Below are positions 52,083 to 60,462 of a DNA stretch of 64,000 nt, piece by piece. Origin of the DNA: Clostridiales bacterium (GTDB lineage Bacteria; Bacillota; Clostridia; Oscillospirales; Acutalibacteraceae); the NCBI GenBank assembly GCA_021200555.1, contig JAJQGK010000116.1:1-64000 (forward strand). The letters run 5' to 3'. The stretch's first letter is position 1, and each line of letters begins with the position of its first letter. The notes beneath the pieces were generated by a model. That model was not told the DNA's origin and did no database searches. It saw only the letters and a program-made list of their open reading frames with translations. Both the position numbers and the translations under genes were made by a program.

Positions 52083-53627
52083 ATGTCAGAGAAAAAGACC
52101 GTATTTATGACGGGCGGAACCGGCACAATGGGCTGGGCTTCGTTTCAGGAGCTTCTTAAAAAGCCCAACGAGGTAAACATCAGGCTTCTTGCAAGAAAGA
52201 GTCAAAAGAATTTTGACCTTCTCAGAGATTATCTTTCATATCCAAATGTAAAGGTAATTTGGGGCGATCTTCTTGATTACGAATCAATTTTGGAAGGCGT
52301 CACCGGATGCGACTATGTTCTTCATATAGGCGGCATAGTATCACCCGCAGCAGACTACAAGCCCTACACCACCCTTAAAACAAATACGACAGCCGCAGAA
52401 TATATCTGCAAAGCCGTTTTGGCGCAGCCCAACGCAGACGATATTAAGGTTTGCTACATTGGCACCGTTGCCGAAACAGGTTGCAGAAATTATCCCATAC
52501 ACTGGGGACGCTGCGGAGATCCCATAAAAATTTCCATTTACGACCATTATGCAATTTCAAAGACAATAGCGGAGAGAACTTTTGTCGAAAGCGGAATTAA
52601 GCATTGGGTTGTAATGCGTCAGTCCGGCATACTCTACCCTGAGCTTCTTCACAATATGGAGCCCATTATGTATCATGTACCTCTTAACGGCGTTCTCGAA
52701 TGGGCCACCGTTGAGGATTCGGGCAGACTTATGGCGAACTTCGTAACGGCGGAAGATCTTCCCGATGAGTTCTGGAACAGCTTTTACAACATCGGTTCCG
52801 GTAAGGAATACAGACTTACAAATTATGAAATGGAAAAGCTTCTTTTAGGCTGTATTGGATTAACCGATATTAAGGGCTTATTTGATCCGAACTGGTTTAC
52901 TCTTAAAAATTTCCACGGTCAGTTTTATGCGGACAGCGACAAGCTTGAAAATTACCTTCATTTCCGTGAAAATCTTCCTGTTGAGATGTATTTTGACAGA
53001 CTTGCGGAGCAGGTTGAGTTCTATTTCAGAATTCCCAAATACATTCCCACAAAGAAGCTTATATCCGCATGCGCAAAACCCTTTATGAAGAAGATTGCGG
53101 AAACTCCCAAATGGGGCACTCTTGATTGGATCAAGTCAAAGGATCCCGACAGAATCACATCCTATTACGGCACCTATGAGGACTGGCTTAAAATCGGCGG
53201 TTACTGGGATATGTTCGAGCTTAAACATTATGACACGAGAAATTCGGCAGCCGATGACTTCAAGCTTGACCACGGTTATGACGAGAGCAAGCCCACATCG
53301 GAGCTTGACCTGAACGACATGAAGCAGGCCGCTGAATTCAGAGGCGGTAAGTGCGTCAGCAGGAAGATGACAAAGGGCGATATGACAACCAAGCTCAAAT
53401 GGAAGTGCGGCACCTGCGGCGAGGAATTTGAAGCAAGTCCCAATCTTATCCTTAAGGGCGGTCACTGGTGTCCCCACTGCATCGTTCCCACCGAAAAGTG
53501 GAATTACGATGAGGTGGCAAAGACAAATCCCTTCTTTGCGCAGGTTTGGTACAACGATCACGATCCCGACGAGCATAACGAGTATGTATTCGACGAGATT
53601 TTTGACGGTTGGGAAAAGAAAAAATAA
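52083..53627 (+). CDS. NAD-dependent epimerase/dehydratase fused to a C-terminal zinc-ribbon-like domain
   Basis: VFMTGGTGTMGWASFQELLKK; C-terminal KWKCGTCGEEFEASPNLILKGGHWCPHC. Confidence 0.85.
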   Translation: MSEKKTVFMTGGTGTMGWASFQELLKKPNEVNIRLLARKSQKNFDLLRDYLSYPNVKVIWGDLLDYESILEGVTGCDYVLHIGGIVSPAADYKPYTTLKTNTTAAEYICKAVLAQPNADDIKVCYIGTVAETGCRNYPIHWGRCGDPIKISIYDHYAISKTIAERTFVESGIKHWVVMRQSGILYPELLHNMEPIMYHVPLNGVLEWATVEDSGRLMANFVTAEDLPDEFWNSFYNIGSGKEYRLTNYEMEKLLLGCIGLTDIKGLFDPNWFTLKNFHGQFYADSDKLENYLHFRENLPVEMYFDRLAEQVEFYFRIPKYIPTKKLISACAKPFMKKIAETPKWGTLDWIKSKDPDRITSYYGTYEDWLKIGGYWDMFELKHYDTRNSAADDFKLDHGYDESKPTSELDLNDMKQAAEFRGGKCVSRKMTKGDMTTKLKWKCGTCGEEFEASPNLILKGGHWCPHCIVPTEKWNYDEVAKTNPFFAQVWYNDHDPDEHNEYVFDEIFDGWEKKK

Positions 53628-53644
53628 GAAAATAAAACAAAATG

Positions 53645-53684
53645 CAAGATGTCCTGCCGTTATGGTACGGGCATCTTGTTCTTA
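53645..53684 (+). terminator. Terminator after the SDR gene
   Basis: CAAGATG...CCGT...ACGG...CATCTTG followed by TTCTTATTT. Confidence 0.65.
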
Positions 53685-53729
53685 TTTACCATAAAATAGA
53701 CAAAAAAAATTAAATTTGCAAAAAAACAC

Positions 53730-53758
53730 TTGCAACGGATATAGTGATAATGTATAAT
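53730..53758 (+). promoter_or_regulatory. Promoter of the NUDIX gene
   Basis: TTGCAA, 17-bp spacer, TATAAT. Confidence 0.65.
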
Positions 53759-53790
53759 GATAAGCAGAACAGTGATAGGAAGATACAGGC

Positions 53791-54519
53791 ATGTTAGGAA
53801 AAAACGTTAGAGTTCGAGTAACAAAGCCTTACAATTCTATTGACAGTAAGACAGGTATGAAGTATGAATTAAATTTTGGTGTAGCCGAAATAAAAACGGA
53901 CAGAAGATCATTCATCTACTCCGCCTGTATTCTGGGAATAAACCATCCGGTCAATATTTTTGAGGGCAAGGTTATCGCAATTGTCCGGCATCAGGACAAA
54001 AGGCCAAACTACATTGTGGTTGCGCCGAAAAAATCAAGATATATAAATTTCCAAATCCAGGATAAAATAGGGTTTCTGGAAAAGGATAAAAATTTTACGC
54101 TGGAATGTTTGTACGAAAGCTCATGCGGTGCTGTAGTTTACCGAATAATCAACGGCACAAGGCGATTTTTGCTTATAAAAAACAAGAGGAGCAATCATTG
54201 GGGATTTCCCAAAGGCCACATTGAGCGGGGCGAGGATGAATTTGACACCGCAAAGCGGGAGGTACTCGAAGAGACAGGCATTCACATCAGAATTTTAAAG
54301 GGATTTAAGTCCACATCCGAATACAAAATTGCCGGACGAGTTGAGAAGAAGGTCACGATTTTCTTAGCCTCCACATCGGACACTCAAACGATTATTCAAA
54401 GAGAAGAGATTGAGGATTACATTTGGCTTGATTACTCCGGCGCAATTGAAACTCTTAAATTTGAAAATGACAAAAATATCCTTGCTATGGCGAAAAAATT
54501 CCTTGACAAATCCGAATAA
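53791..54519 (+). CDS. NUDIX hydrolase with N-terminal degenerate pyrophosphatase-like domain
   Basis: NUDIX box GFPKGHIERGEDEFDTAKREVLEETGI; N-term ILGINHPVNIFEGKVIAIVRHQDKRPNYIVVAP. Confidence 0.85.
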   Translation: MLGKNVRVRVTKPYNSIDSKTGMKYELNFGVAEIKTDRRSFIYSACILGINHPVNIFEGKVIAIVRHQDKRPNYIVVAPKKSRYINFQIQDKIGFLEKDKNFTLECLYESSCGAVVYRIINGTRRFLLIKNKRSNHWGFPKGHIERGEDEFDTAKREVLEETGIHIRILKGFKSTSEYKIAGRVEKKVTIFLASTSDTQTIIQREEIEDYIWLDYSGAIETLKFENDKNILAMAKKFLDKSE

Positions 54520-54554
54520 TCAATTTATTATATGAATAAATCTATTCGAGGGAG

Positions 54555-55121
54555 TTGGTTAAGCTGGCTGAAACATTAGCACAGACGCTGGTTGACTTTT
54601 TCGGGAACAAAATCCCCGGAGAATTGACGATATTTCTTATTTCACTTTTGCCCATACTTGAGCTGAGAGGCGGACTGATAGCCGCCGTGCTGTTGAAAAT
54701 CCCGCTTTGGAAGGCGTTTATCATATGCTACATTTCCAATATGATACCGGTGCCTTTTATAATTTTGTTTATCAAAAAGATTTTTAACTGGATGAAAAAG
54801 TATAAGGTTTTCGCAAAATTTGTTGAAAAGCTTGAAGCAAAAACAGAGAAAAACAGGGACAAGGTTATGAGATACAAGCAATGGGGACTGCTTTTATTCG
54901 TTGCAATTCCCCTTCCCGGTACGGGAGCGTGGACCGGCTCTCTTTTTGCTGCGCTTTTAGACATCGACATAAAGAAGGCCATACCGATTATTGCCTTAGG
55001 TGTACTTATCGCAGGAGTTATCGTTTCTATAGTATCCTACGGAGCGGCAGCGCTTTTCGGCGGAGACACGGTCACAGAGGCTGCCACCGGCTTGATTCGC
55101 TTAATCGGAACGGCAATTTAA
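54555..55121 (+). CDS. Small multidrug export-like (COG2426) membrane protein
   Basis: LLPILELRGGLIAAVLLKIPLWKAF; LLLFVAIPLPGTGAWTGSLFAALLDI. Confidence 0.8.
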   Translation: MVKLAETLAQTLVDFFGNKIPGELTIFLISLLPILELRGGLIAAVLLKIPLWKAFIICYISNMIPVPFIILFIKKIFNWMKKYKVFAKFVEKLEAKTEKNRDKVMRYKQWGLLLFVAIPLPGTGAWTGSLFAALLDIDIKKAIPIIALGVLIAGVIVSIVSYGAAALFGGDTVTEAATGLIRLIGTAI

Positions 55122-55143
55122 ATTAATTATGTAAATTAAAAAG

Positions 55144-55183
55144 TCAGGAACAGCATTGCGTTGCTCCTGATTTTTGTTTTTTA
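55144..55183 (+). terminator. Terminator downstream of the COG2426 gene
   Basis: TCAGGAACAGCA/TGCGTTGCTCCTGA followed by TTTTTGTTTTTT. Confidence 0.75.
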
Positions 55184-56143
55184 AAGAGTTATTTCATTGG
55201 AAATTTTGCCGCTTGCCTTATCCTCGATAAACGTTGAGGTTGTGGGAATTACAAATTTCATAGCTTTCGGCCGGATTTCAAAGTCCGCTTCCGTAACGAT
55301 TTCACATTCGCCGTCAATATTAACCGTGGCGGGCTGCTTTGAAATGATATGAACCCGTTTGGCTCTCTTAAAAACGGTCATCGGATGATTGATAAGCTTA
55401 CCCTCTTTATACTTGTTTATCAGCCCGAGAAGCTTTATCCTGCTTATCTGTTTTTTCAATATCACAACATCGATTTCTCCGTCGTCCGGCATGGCGAATG
55501 GAGCGGGCATAAATCCGCCTCCGTACCATCTGGAATTTGCCGCGACACAGAACAGAACCGTTGAGGAAAAAGGCTCATCGTCATCAATTTGAATTGTAAA
55601 GTCATTCTTCATTTTTTTAATGAAGCAATAAAGCAGCGCCGCCAAATAAGAGCTTTCGCCGTTCATAAATTTCAGCTTTTTAAAAGTTCCCTGCACATTG
55701 CAGGTTTCCGCATCAAATCCCATTGAGCATTGGTTCATGGCAATTTTGTTTCCGCATTTTATTACATCTACATCGATAGCCGTTCCCTCTATCTGGGCAC
55801 GAATTTCACCAAATTGGTCGGGCGTTCCGTAAAGCCTGATGTAATCGTTTCCGGACCCTAAGGGAATTGAACCAACGGATACGTTTTTAAATCCGTATGC
55901 GCCGTTTGCGACTTCAAAAAGCGTGCCGTCCCCGCCGCAGGCGTAAAAACGCAGTTCATCGCCTTTTTCATTTTCCATACAGGTTTTTCTTACAAAATCC
56001 AAAGCATCGCCCTCGTGCTTTGTGACATATGTATCGTAATCAAAGCTCCCGTGATTTTTCTTGTATCTTAAAATGTCCGGCATAATTCTGCCGACTGCGC
56101 CGCCTTTTCCCGCCATGGGATTAATAACAAAAATATGCTTCAT
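55181..56143 (-). CDS. Diacylglycerol/lipid kinase family protein (YegS-like)
   Basis: FVINPMAGKGGAVGRI; YACGGDGTLFEVANGA; PLGSGNDYIR. Confidence 0.93.
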   Translation of the reverse strand: MKHIFVINPMAGKGGAVGRIMPDILRYKKNHGSFDYDTYVTKHEGDALDFVRKTCMENEKGDELRFYACGGDGTLFEVANGAYGFKNVSVGSIPLGSGNDYIRLYGTPDQFGEIRAQIEGTAIDVDVIKCGNKIAMNQCSMGFDAETCNVQGTFKKLKFMNGESSYLAALLYCFIKKMKNDFTIQIDDDEPFSSTVLFCVAANSRWYGGGFMPAPFAMPDDGEIDVVILKKQISRIKLLGLINKYKEGKLINHPMTVFKRAKRVHIISKQPATVNIDGECEIVTEADFEIRPKAMKFVIPTTSTFIEDKASGKISNEITL

Positions 56144-56192
56144 TTGTTTGTCCTTTCCTGCTTCGCAAATTCGTTATCATGTGTATTTTGTA

Positions 56193-57302
56193 TTACTTAA
56201 AATACATATATAATTGGCACTTTATCATACCGTTATAAAGCTTTCTGCGTTTATCGGCTCTTCTGCCGAAGTGCTTTTCAAAATCTTCATCTGCGGTGAT
56301 TATGTAGTAGCTCCATCCTCTTTTCGGCTCGAATACTTTACCTATTTTCCCATACAGCTCCTGAACCGATGAAGCGTCCATCAGCCGCTCTCCGTAGGGC
56401 GGATTGATGATAACGGTTCCCCTGTCCGTCTTGGGGCAAAATTTCGTCACATCCCCGCAGCTGAAATCAATATACTCCCCTACACCTGCATTTCGGGCGT
56501 TTTCCGCTGCAATTGAGACGGCGTTGCGGTCCGTATCGGAGCCGAAAGCTTTAAAAGGTATATCCTTTTTTACAAGATCCCTTGCTCTTTCACGCTCTTC
56601 CTTCCAAATATTTTCGGGAATTTGCGGCCATTTTTCGGCTGAGAAGCTTCTGCCTATTCCGGGAGCGATATTTTTCACAAGCATGGTTCCCTCTGTTAAA
56701 ATTGTTCCCGAACCGCACATTGGGTCATACAGCGTATGAAAATCCCGAAGTCTTGCAAAATAGCATATTGCAGCCGCAAGGGTTTCCTTTATAGGCGCCT
56801 CGTTTGCATGAGGACGGTAACCTCTTTTATGCAGCCCTGCTCCCGAAGTGTCAATAAGAAGGCTGACTTTATTTTTCATAATGGAAAATTGAATTTGATA
56901 TTTTACGCCCGTTTCCTTAAACCATTGGACTTTATATTTTGTTTTCAGCCGTTCCACCACAGCCTTTTTGATAATAGACTGACAATCTCTGACGCTGAAC
57001 AAATCGGAATTTAAGCTGTAGCCCTTAACGGGAAACTCATCTTCTCTGCCTATCCACTGCTCCCACGGAAGATTTTTTGTTCCTTGGAAAAGCTCCTCAA
57101 AGCTGTGAGCTTCAAACTCACCCACAAGGATTTGTATTCGCTCGGCGTATCTGGAGCAGATATTTGATCTTGCAAGTATGTGTTCATCTCCCGAAAAAAG
57201 CACTCTGCCGTTTTCACTAAAAACATTTTCGGCGCCCATATTGCGAAGCTCCTCCGCTATCGGCGCTTCAAGACCCAAAAGGCACGGCACTATAAAATTC
57301 AT
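56193..57302 (-). CDS. THUMP-domain class I SAM-dependent RNA methyltransferase, RlmL/YpsC-like
   Basis: LYDPMCGSGTILTEGTMLVKNIAPG; VIINPPYGERL. Confidence 0.92.
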   Translation of the reverse strand: MNFIVPCLLGLEAPIAEELRNMGAENVFSENGRVLFSGDEHILARSNICSRYAERIQILVGEFEAHSFEELFQGTKNLPWEQWIGREDEFPVKGYSLNSDLFSVRDCQSIIKKAVVERLKTKYKVQWFKETGVKYQIQFSIMKNKVSLLIDTSGAGLHKRGYRPHANEAPIKETLAAAICYFARLRDFHTLYDPMCGSGTILTEGTMLVKNIAPGIGRSFSAEKWPQIPENIWKEERERARDLVKKDIPFKAFGSDTDRNAVSIAAENARNAGVGEYIDFSCGDVTKFCPKTDRGTVIINPPYGERLMDASSVQELYGKIGKVFEPKRGWSYYIITADEDFEKHFGRRADKRRKLYNGMIKCQLYMYFK

Positions 57303-57484
57303 ACTTATTTTACCTCTTAAAATTTGCGTATGCGGGAATATTAAGCCATCCCGCTTTTCATTGCTAAAAAAGCAACCAATTTTACTTGGCTGCTTAAATT
57401 ATAGCTTTATTATTTTGCTGTGTCAAGATTTTTTTAACGGTGCCTAAAAAACGGCGGATTTGGTTTAGATTTAAAAATTTAACA

Positions 57485-58300
57485 CTACTTGCCGAGAGCG
57501 TTTGCAATCGAGCCGAAAATCCTCGTGTAAATATTCCCCTCCGGTTTTCTGCCCGCCATAATTGACTTCACTCTGTCCGGACAGTCTGTAATAATGCCGT
57601 CAACGCCGCATTTCAGCATTTTATCAATCAGCAATTCATCATCTATTGTCCAAACATTAACCTTGATGCCGGCACGGTGAGCCCGCTTCACATAGCAGGA
57701 ATTTACATAGGAATACATGGGATGCAGCGCATCCGCTCCGATTTTCTTGGCAAAATGTATCGGCTCGAAAATCATCTTCACCGCTTCAAGCTGATTGGGG
57801 CAATAAAGATACCCTGTTTTGCAATTGGAATCTATCTGCTTTGCCTCCACAAGCAGGCGGTAATCAAAGCTGGAAATAATTAGCCTGTCAAAGAGGTTAT
57901 GCCTTTTTACGGCTTCGATTGTCTTTTGTACAATTCCCGTTTCTTTTTCTTTTGGACTTTTCAGCTCAATATTCATTATTTCAATATCGCTCTCGGCGGT
58001 AAGATCAAGAAATTCGTCAAGAGTAGGAATAGGTGTTCCCGCAAACCGCGGATCAAAATATGAGCCGAAATCAAACTGCTTCAGCTCCTCCAATGTATAA
58101 GATGAAATATTGCCCATGCCGGTACTGGTTTCATCGATGGTATAATTATGACAGATTACAGGAATACCGTCCCTCGTCATATGTACGTCCGTCTCGAACC
58201 CGTCAACTCCAAGCTGGATTGACTTTCTAAAAGCAGGCAGCGTATTTTGTGGAGCATACCTGTTTGCGCCTCTGTGAGAAATTACCTTTGTTTCCGCCAT
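57485..58300 (-). CDS. Glycerophosphodiester phosphodiesterase
   Basis: VISHRGANRYAPQNTLPAFRKSIQLGVDGFETDVHMTRDGIPVICHN. Confidence 0.94.
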   Translation of the reverse strand: MAETKVISHRGANRYAPQNTLPAFRKSIQLGVDGFETDVHMTRDGIPVICHNYTIDETSTGMGNISSYTLEELKQFDFGSYFDPRFAGTPIPTLDEFLDLTAESDIEIMNIELKSPKEKETGIVQKTIEAVKRHNLFDRLIISSFDYRLLVEAKQIDSNCKTGYLYCPNQLEAVKMIFEPIHFAKKIGADALHPMYSYVNSCYVKRAHRAGIKVNVWTIDDELLIDKMLKCGVDGIITDCPDRVKSIMAGRKPEGNIYTRIFGSIANALGK

Positions 58301-58467
58301 AAAAATTACTCCCCTATACAACAAATAGGCTTTTTTCGCTGAAAATTTTTCAATTAAGCTGAAATATAGCATTATTATTGTAGCACATTTTTCCGACAAT
58401 GTGAATACCTTTTTGAAAAAAATAAAAGAATTTCCATAAATATCAAATAAATTATCAAAATATGCAA

Positions 58468-58495
58468 TTGACATTTTTCTCCTATGAGCTATAAT
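58468..58495 (+). promoter_or_regulatory. Promoter of the phosphoribosyltransferase gene
   Basis: TTGACA, 16-bp spacer, TATAAT. Confidence 0.75.
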
Positions 58496-58523
58496 ATTTA
58501 TGTAACATTAGGAGGTATTACTT

Positions 58524-59075
58524 ATGAATTATAAAATAAACGTTGCGGGGCTTGACAGAGAGCTGCCCCTTTGCAAGGTATCGGACGACTTATATATCGG
58601 CGCATTTGTCATTTTCGGCGATCCGGAGCTTACGGTGGCTTGCGCCAGAGAGCTGCTTAAAAAGGCTCCTCCCTACGATTATCTCATTACGGCGGAGGCC
58701 AAGGGTATTCCCCTTATTCATGAAATGGCCCGTCAAAACGGCGACAAAAAATATTTTCTCATACGGAAAAAGCCCAAGCTTTACATGACCGGCGTTATGG
58801 AAGTCAATGTCCGTTCAATCACAACCGCATCCGAGCAAAAGCTTTATCTTGACGCTGCCGACGCTGCGATGATGAAGGGCAAAAAAATTCTTATTGTTGA
58901 CGATGTTATTTCAACCGGCGCATCTCTCAATGCCATCGAGCAGATTGTTGAGCAAACCGGCGCTGAAATCTGCGGCAAAATGGCCATTCTTGCAGAGGGA
59001 GAGGCTGCGGACAGAGATGATATTGTTTATCTTGAAAAGCTGCCCTTGTTTAATCCTGACGGCACCGTAAAGTAA
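58524..59075 (+). CDS. Phosphoribosyltransferase (APRT/XPRT-like)
   Basis: KKILIVDDVISTGASLNAIEQIVEQTGA PRPP-binding loop. Confidence 0.9.
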   Translation: MNYKINVAGLDRELPLCKVSDDLYIGAFVIFGDPELTVACARELLKKAPPYDYLITAEAKGIPLIHEMARQNGDKKYFLIRKKPKLYMTGVMEVNVRSITTASEQKLYLDAADAAMMKGKKILIVDDVISTGASLNAIEQIVEQTGAEICGKMAILAEGEAADRDDIVYLEKLPLFNPDGTVK

Positions 59076-59234
59076 AAACATTATGGGGTTTTCAATCCGT
59101 TTTCGCCGTTAAATTATGTGATAAATATTGCACAAATGTTAACAATGTATTAAATCGAGATTATTCTATTGAATTTAACTCCGAATTATATTAAAGTAAT
59201 ATTGTAATAAAATTTCAGAAAGGAAGTTTTTTTA

Positions 59235-59366
59235 ATGAAAGATTTAATTGATATTATTTGCTGGTTCATCAGCCTTGCAAAGGGATTCATTGCACTGTTC
59301 AATCCCGACTCAACCTTTATTGATGAGCTTACAAGTGTTCTTCAGGGACTTGTAGCCGAGGACTAA
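59235..59366 (+). CDS. Unannotated 43-aa hydrophobic peptide MKDLIDIICWFISLAKGFIALFNPDSTFIDELTSVLQGLVAED
   Basis: Read by hand; upstream AGAAAGGAAG RBS; own terminator GCCGCC...GGCGGT-ATTTTT immediately downstream. Confidence 0.6.
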   Translation: MKDLIDIICWFISLAKGFIALFNPDSTFIDELTSVLQGLVAED

Positions 59367-59384
59367 AAGGTCAAATCAAAAATT

Positions 59385-59409
59385 TGCCGCCCAAACAGGC
59401 GGTATTTTT
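59385..59409 (+). terminator. Terminator after the small peptide ORF
   Basis: GCCGCCcaaacaGGCGGTATTTTT. Confidence 0.65.
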
Positions 59410-59442
59410 GTACACGCACATAATTTTCACGGGAGTTTTCAT

Positions 59443-60186
59443 ATGGCAAGGAAATTTAAAAAAGAAAAAAGCAAGGAGGAGGATCAAATTCTGCTTGAAT
59501 GTGAACGCTGGTGGGTTTTTGCATTTTTAATGTTCGCCGGCGGATATTACGGAGCCTATACCTATTCCTGCCGAGGAGGCGTCTTTTGCAATGCGCAAAC
59601 GGCAAACTTTGTTTTATTCGGGCTTGCAATCGGTTCAAAGGACTGGGGAAAAGCGCTGTATTACCTTATTCCCATGGCGGCGTACTTGGGAGGAACCATG
59701 CTGTCGGAATTTTTGCCGAAAACAGTCAAAAGATTAAGTCATGTCAGGTGGGACACATTTTTTGTTGGAATTGAAATTGTAATTGTGCTTATTTTGGGGT
59801 TCATTCCCGATTCGGCTCCCGTTCAGATTTCCCAGGTAACGGTGAATTTTATGTGCGCCATGCAGTATAACACCTTCAGGCAAGCGGAGCATATACCCGC
59901 AGCCACAACCTTCTGCACAAACCATGTCAGGCAAGGCGGAAGCTATCTTGTAAAATGGCTTAAGCACAGAGCAAACAAGAATTTTTTAAAGAGGAGCATG
60001 TTCCACTTCGGAATGATTGCGGTTTTTATTTTGGGAGTAATCGTTTCGGCTGTTCTCTGTTCGATTATCGGCGGAAAAGCCATTTGGTGCGTTGAAATTG
60101 TACTTATCGGGATATTTACGGATCTGCTCCATGCCGATCTCACCACGGAAAAAAATCTTTTGGATCAAATTCCTTCGGGACATTAA
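59443..60186 (+). CDS. YoaK/DUF1275 family membrane protein
   Basis: GGYYGAYTYSCRGGVFCNAQTANFVLFGLAI; MQYNTFR...TTFCTNHVRQ. Confidence 0.88.
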   Translation: MARKFKKEKSKEEDQILLECERWWVFAFLMFAGGYYGAYTYSCRGGVFCNAQTANFVLFGLAIGSKDWGKALYYLIPMAAYLGGTMLSEFLPKTVKRLSHVRWDTFFVGIEIVIVLILGFIPDSAPVQISQVTVNFMCAMQYNTFRQAEHIPAATTFCTNHVRQGGSYLVKWLKHRANKNFLKRSMFHFGMIAVFILGVIVSAVLCSIIGGKAIWCVEIVLIGIFTDLLHADLTTEKNLLDQIPSGH

Positions 60187-60246
60187 AGCAATAAAAAGCA
60201 AGCCTTGAAATGCTCAAAGCTTGTTTTTTTATTGTGAAAATCGTTT

Positions 60247-60462
60247 TTAAGAGACAACCGTATATCCGGCATCCACAATCGCTTTTTTTGCCGCATCCTC
60301 GTCAAATGCAGCGTTGCCGTTTAATTCCAATGCAACAACTCCGGACTCGTGGTCGGCCTTTGCGGCTTCTACGAAATCAAGACTCTCAAGAGCCTTTTGA
60401 ACCGCATTTTCGCAATGGCTGCACATCATTCCCTCAACTTTAATTTCAACCTTGCTGCTCAT
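60247..60462 (-). CDS. Possible independently translated CopZ-like copper chaperone (internal in-frame start within copA)
   Basis: GGGAGTG (plus 60471-60477) lies 8 nt before in-frame ATG; 71-aa HMA domain [21 protein letters not shown]... Confidence 0.45.
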   Translation of the reverse strand: MSSKVEIKVEGMMCSHCENAVQKALESLDFVEAAKADHESGVVALELNGNAAFDEDAAKKAIVDAGYTVVS

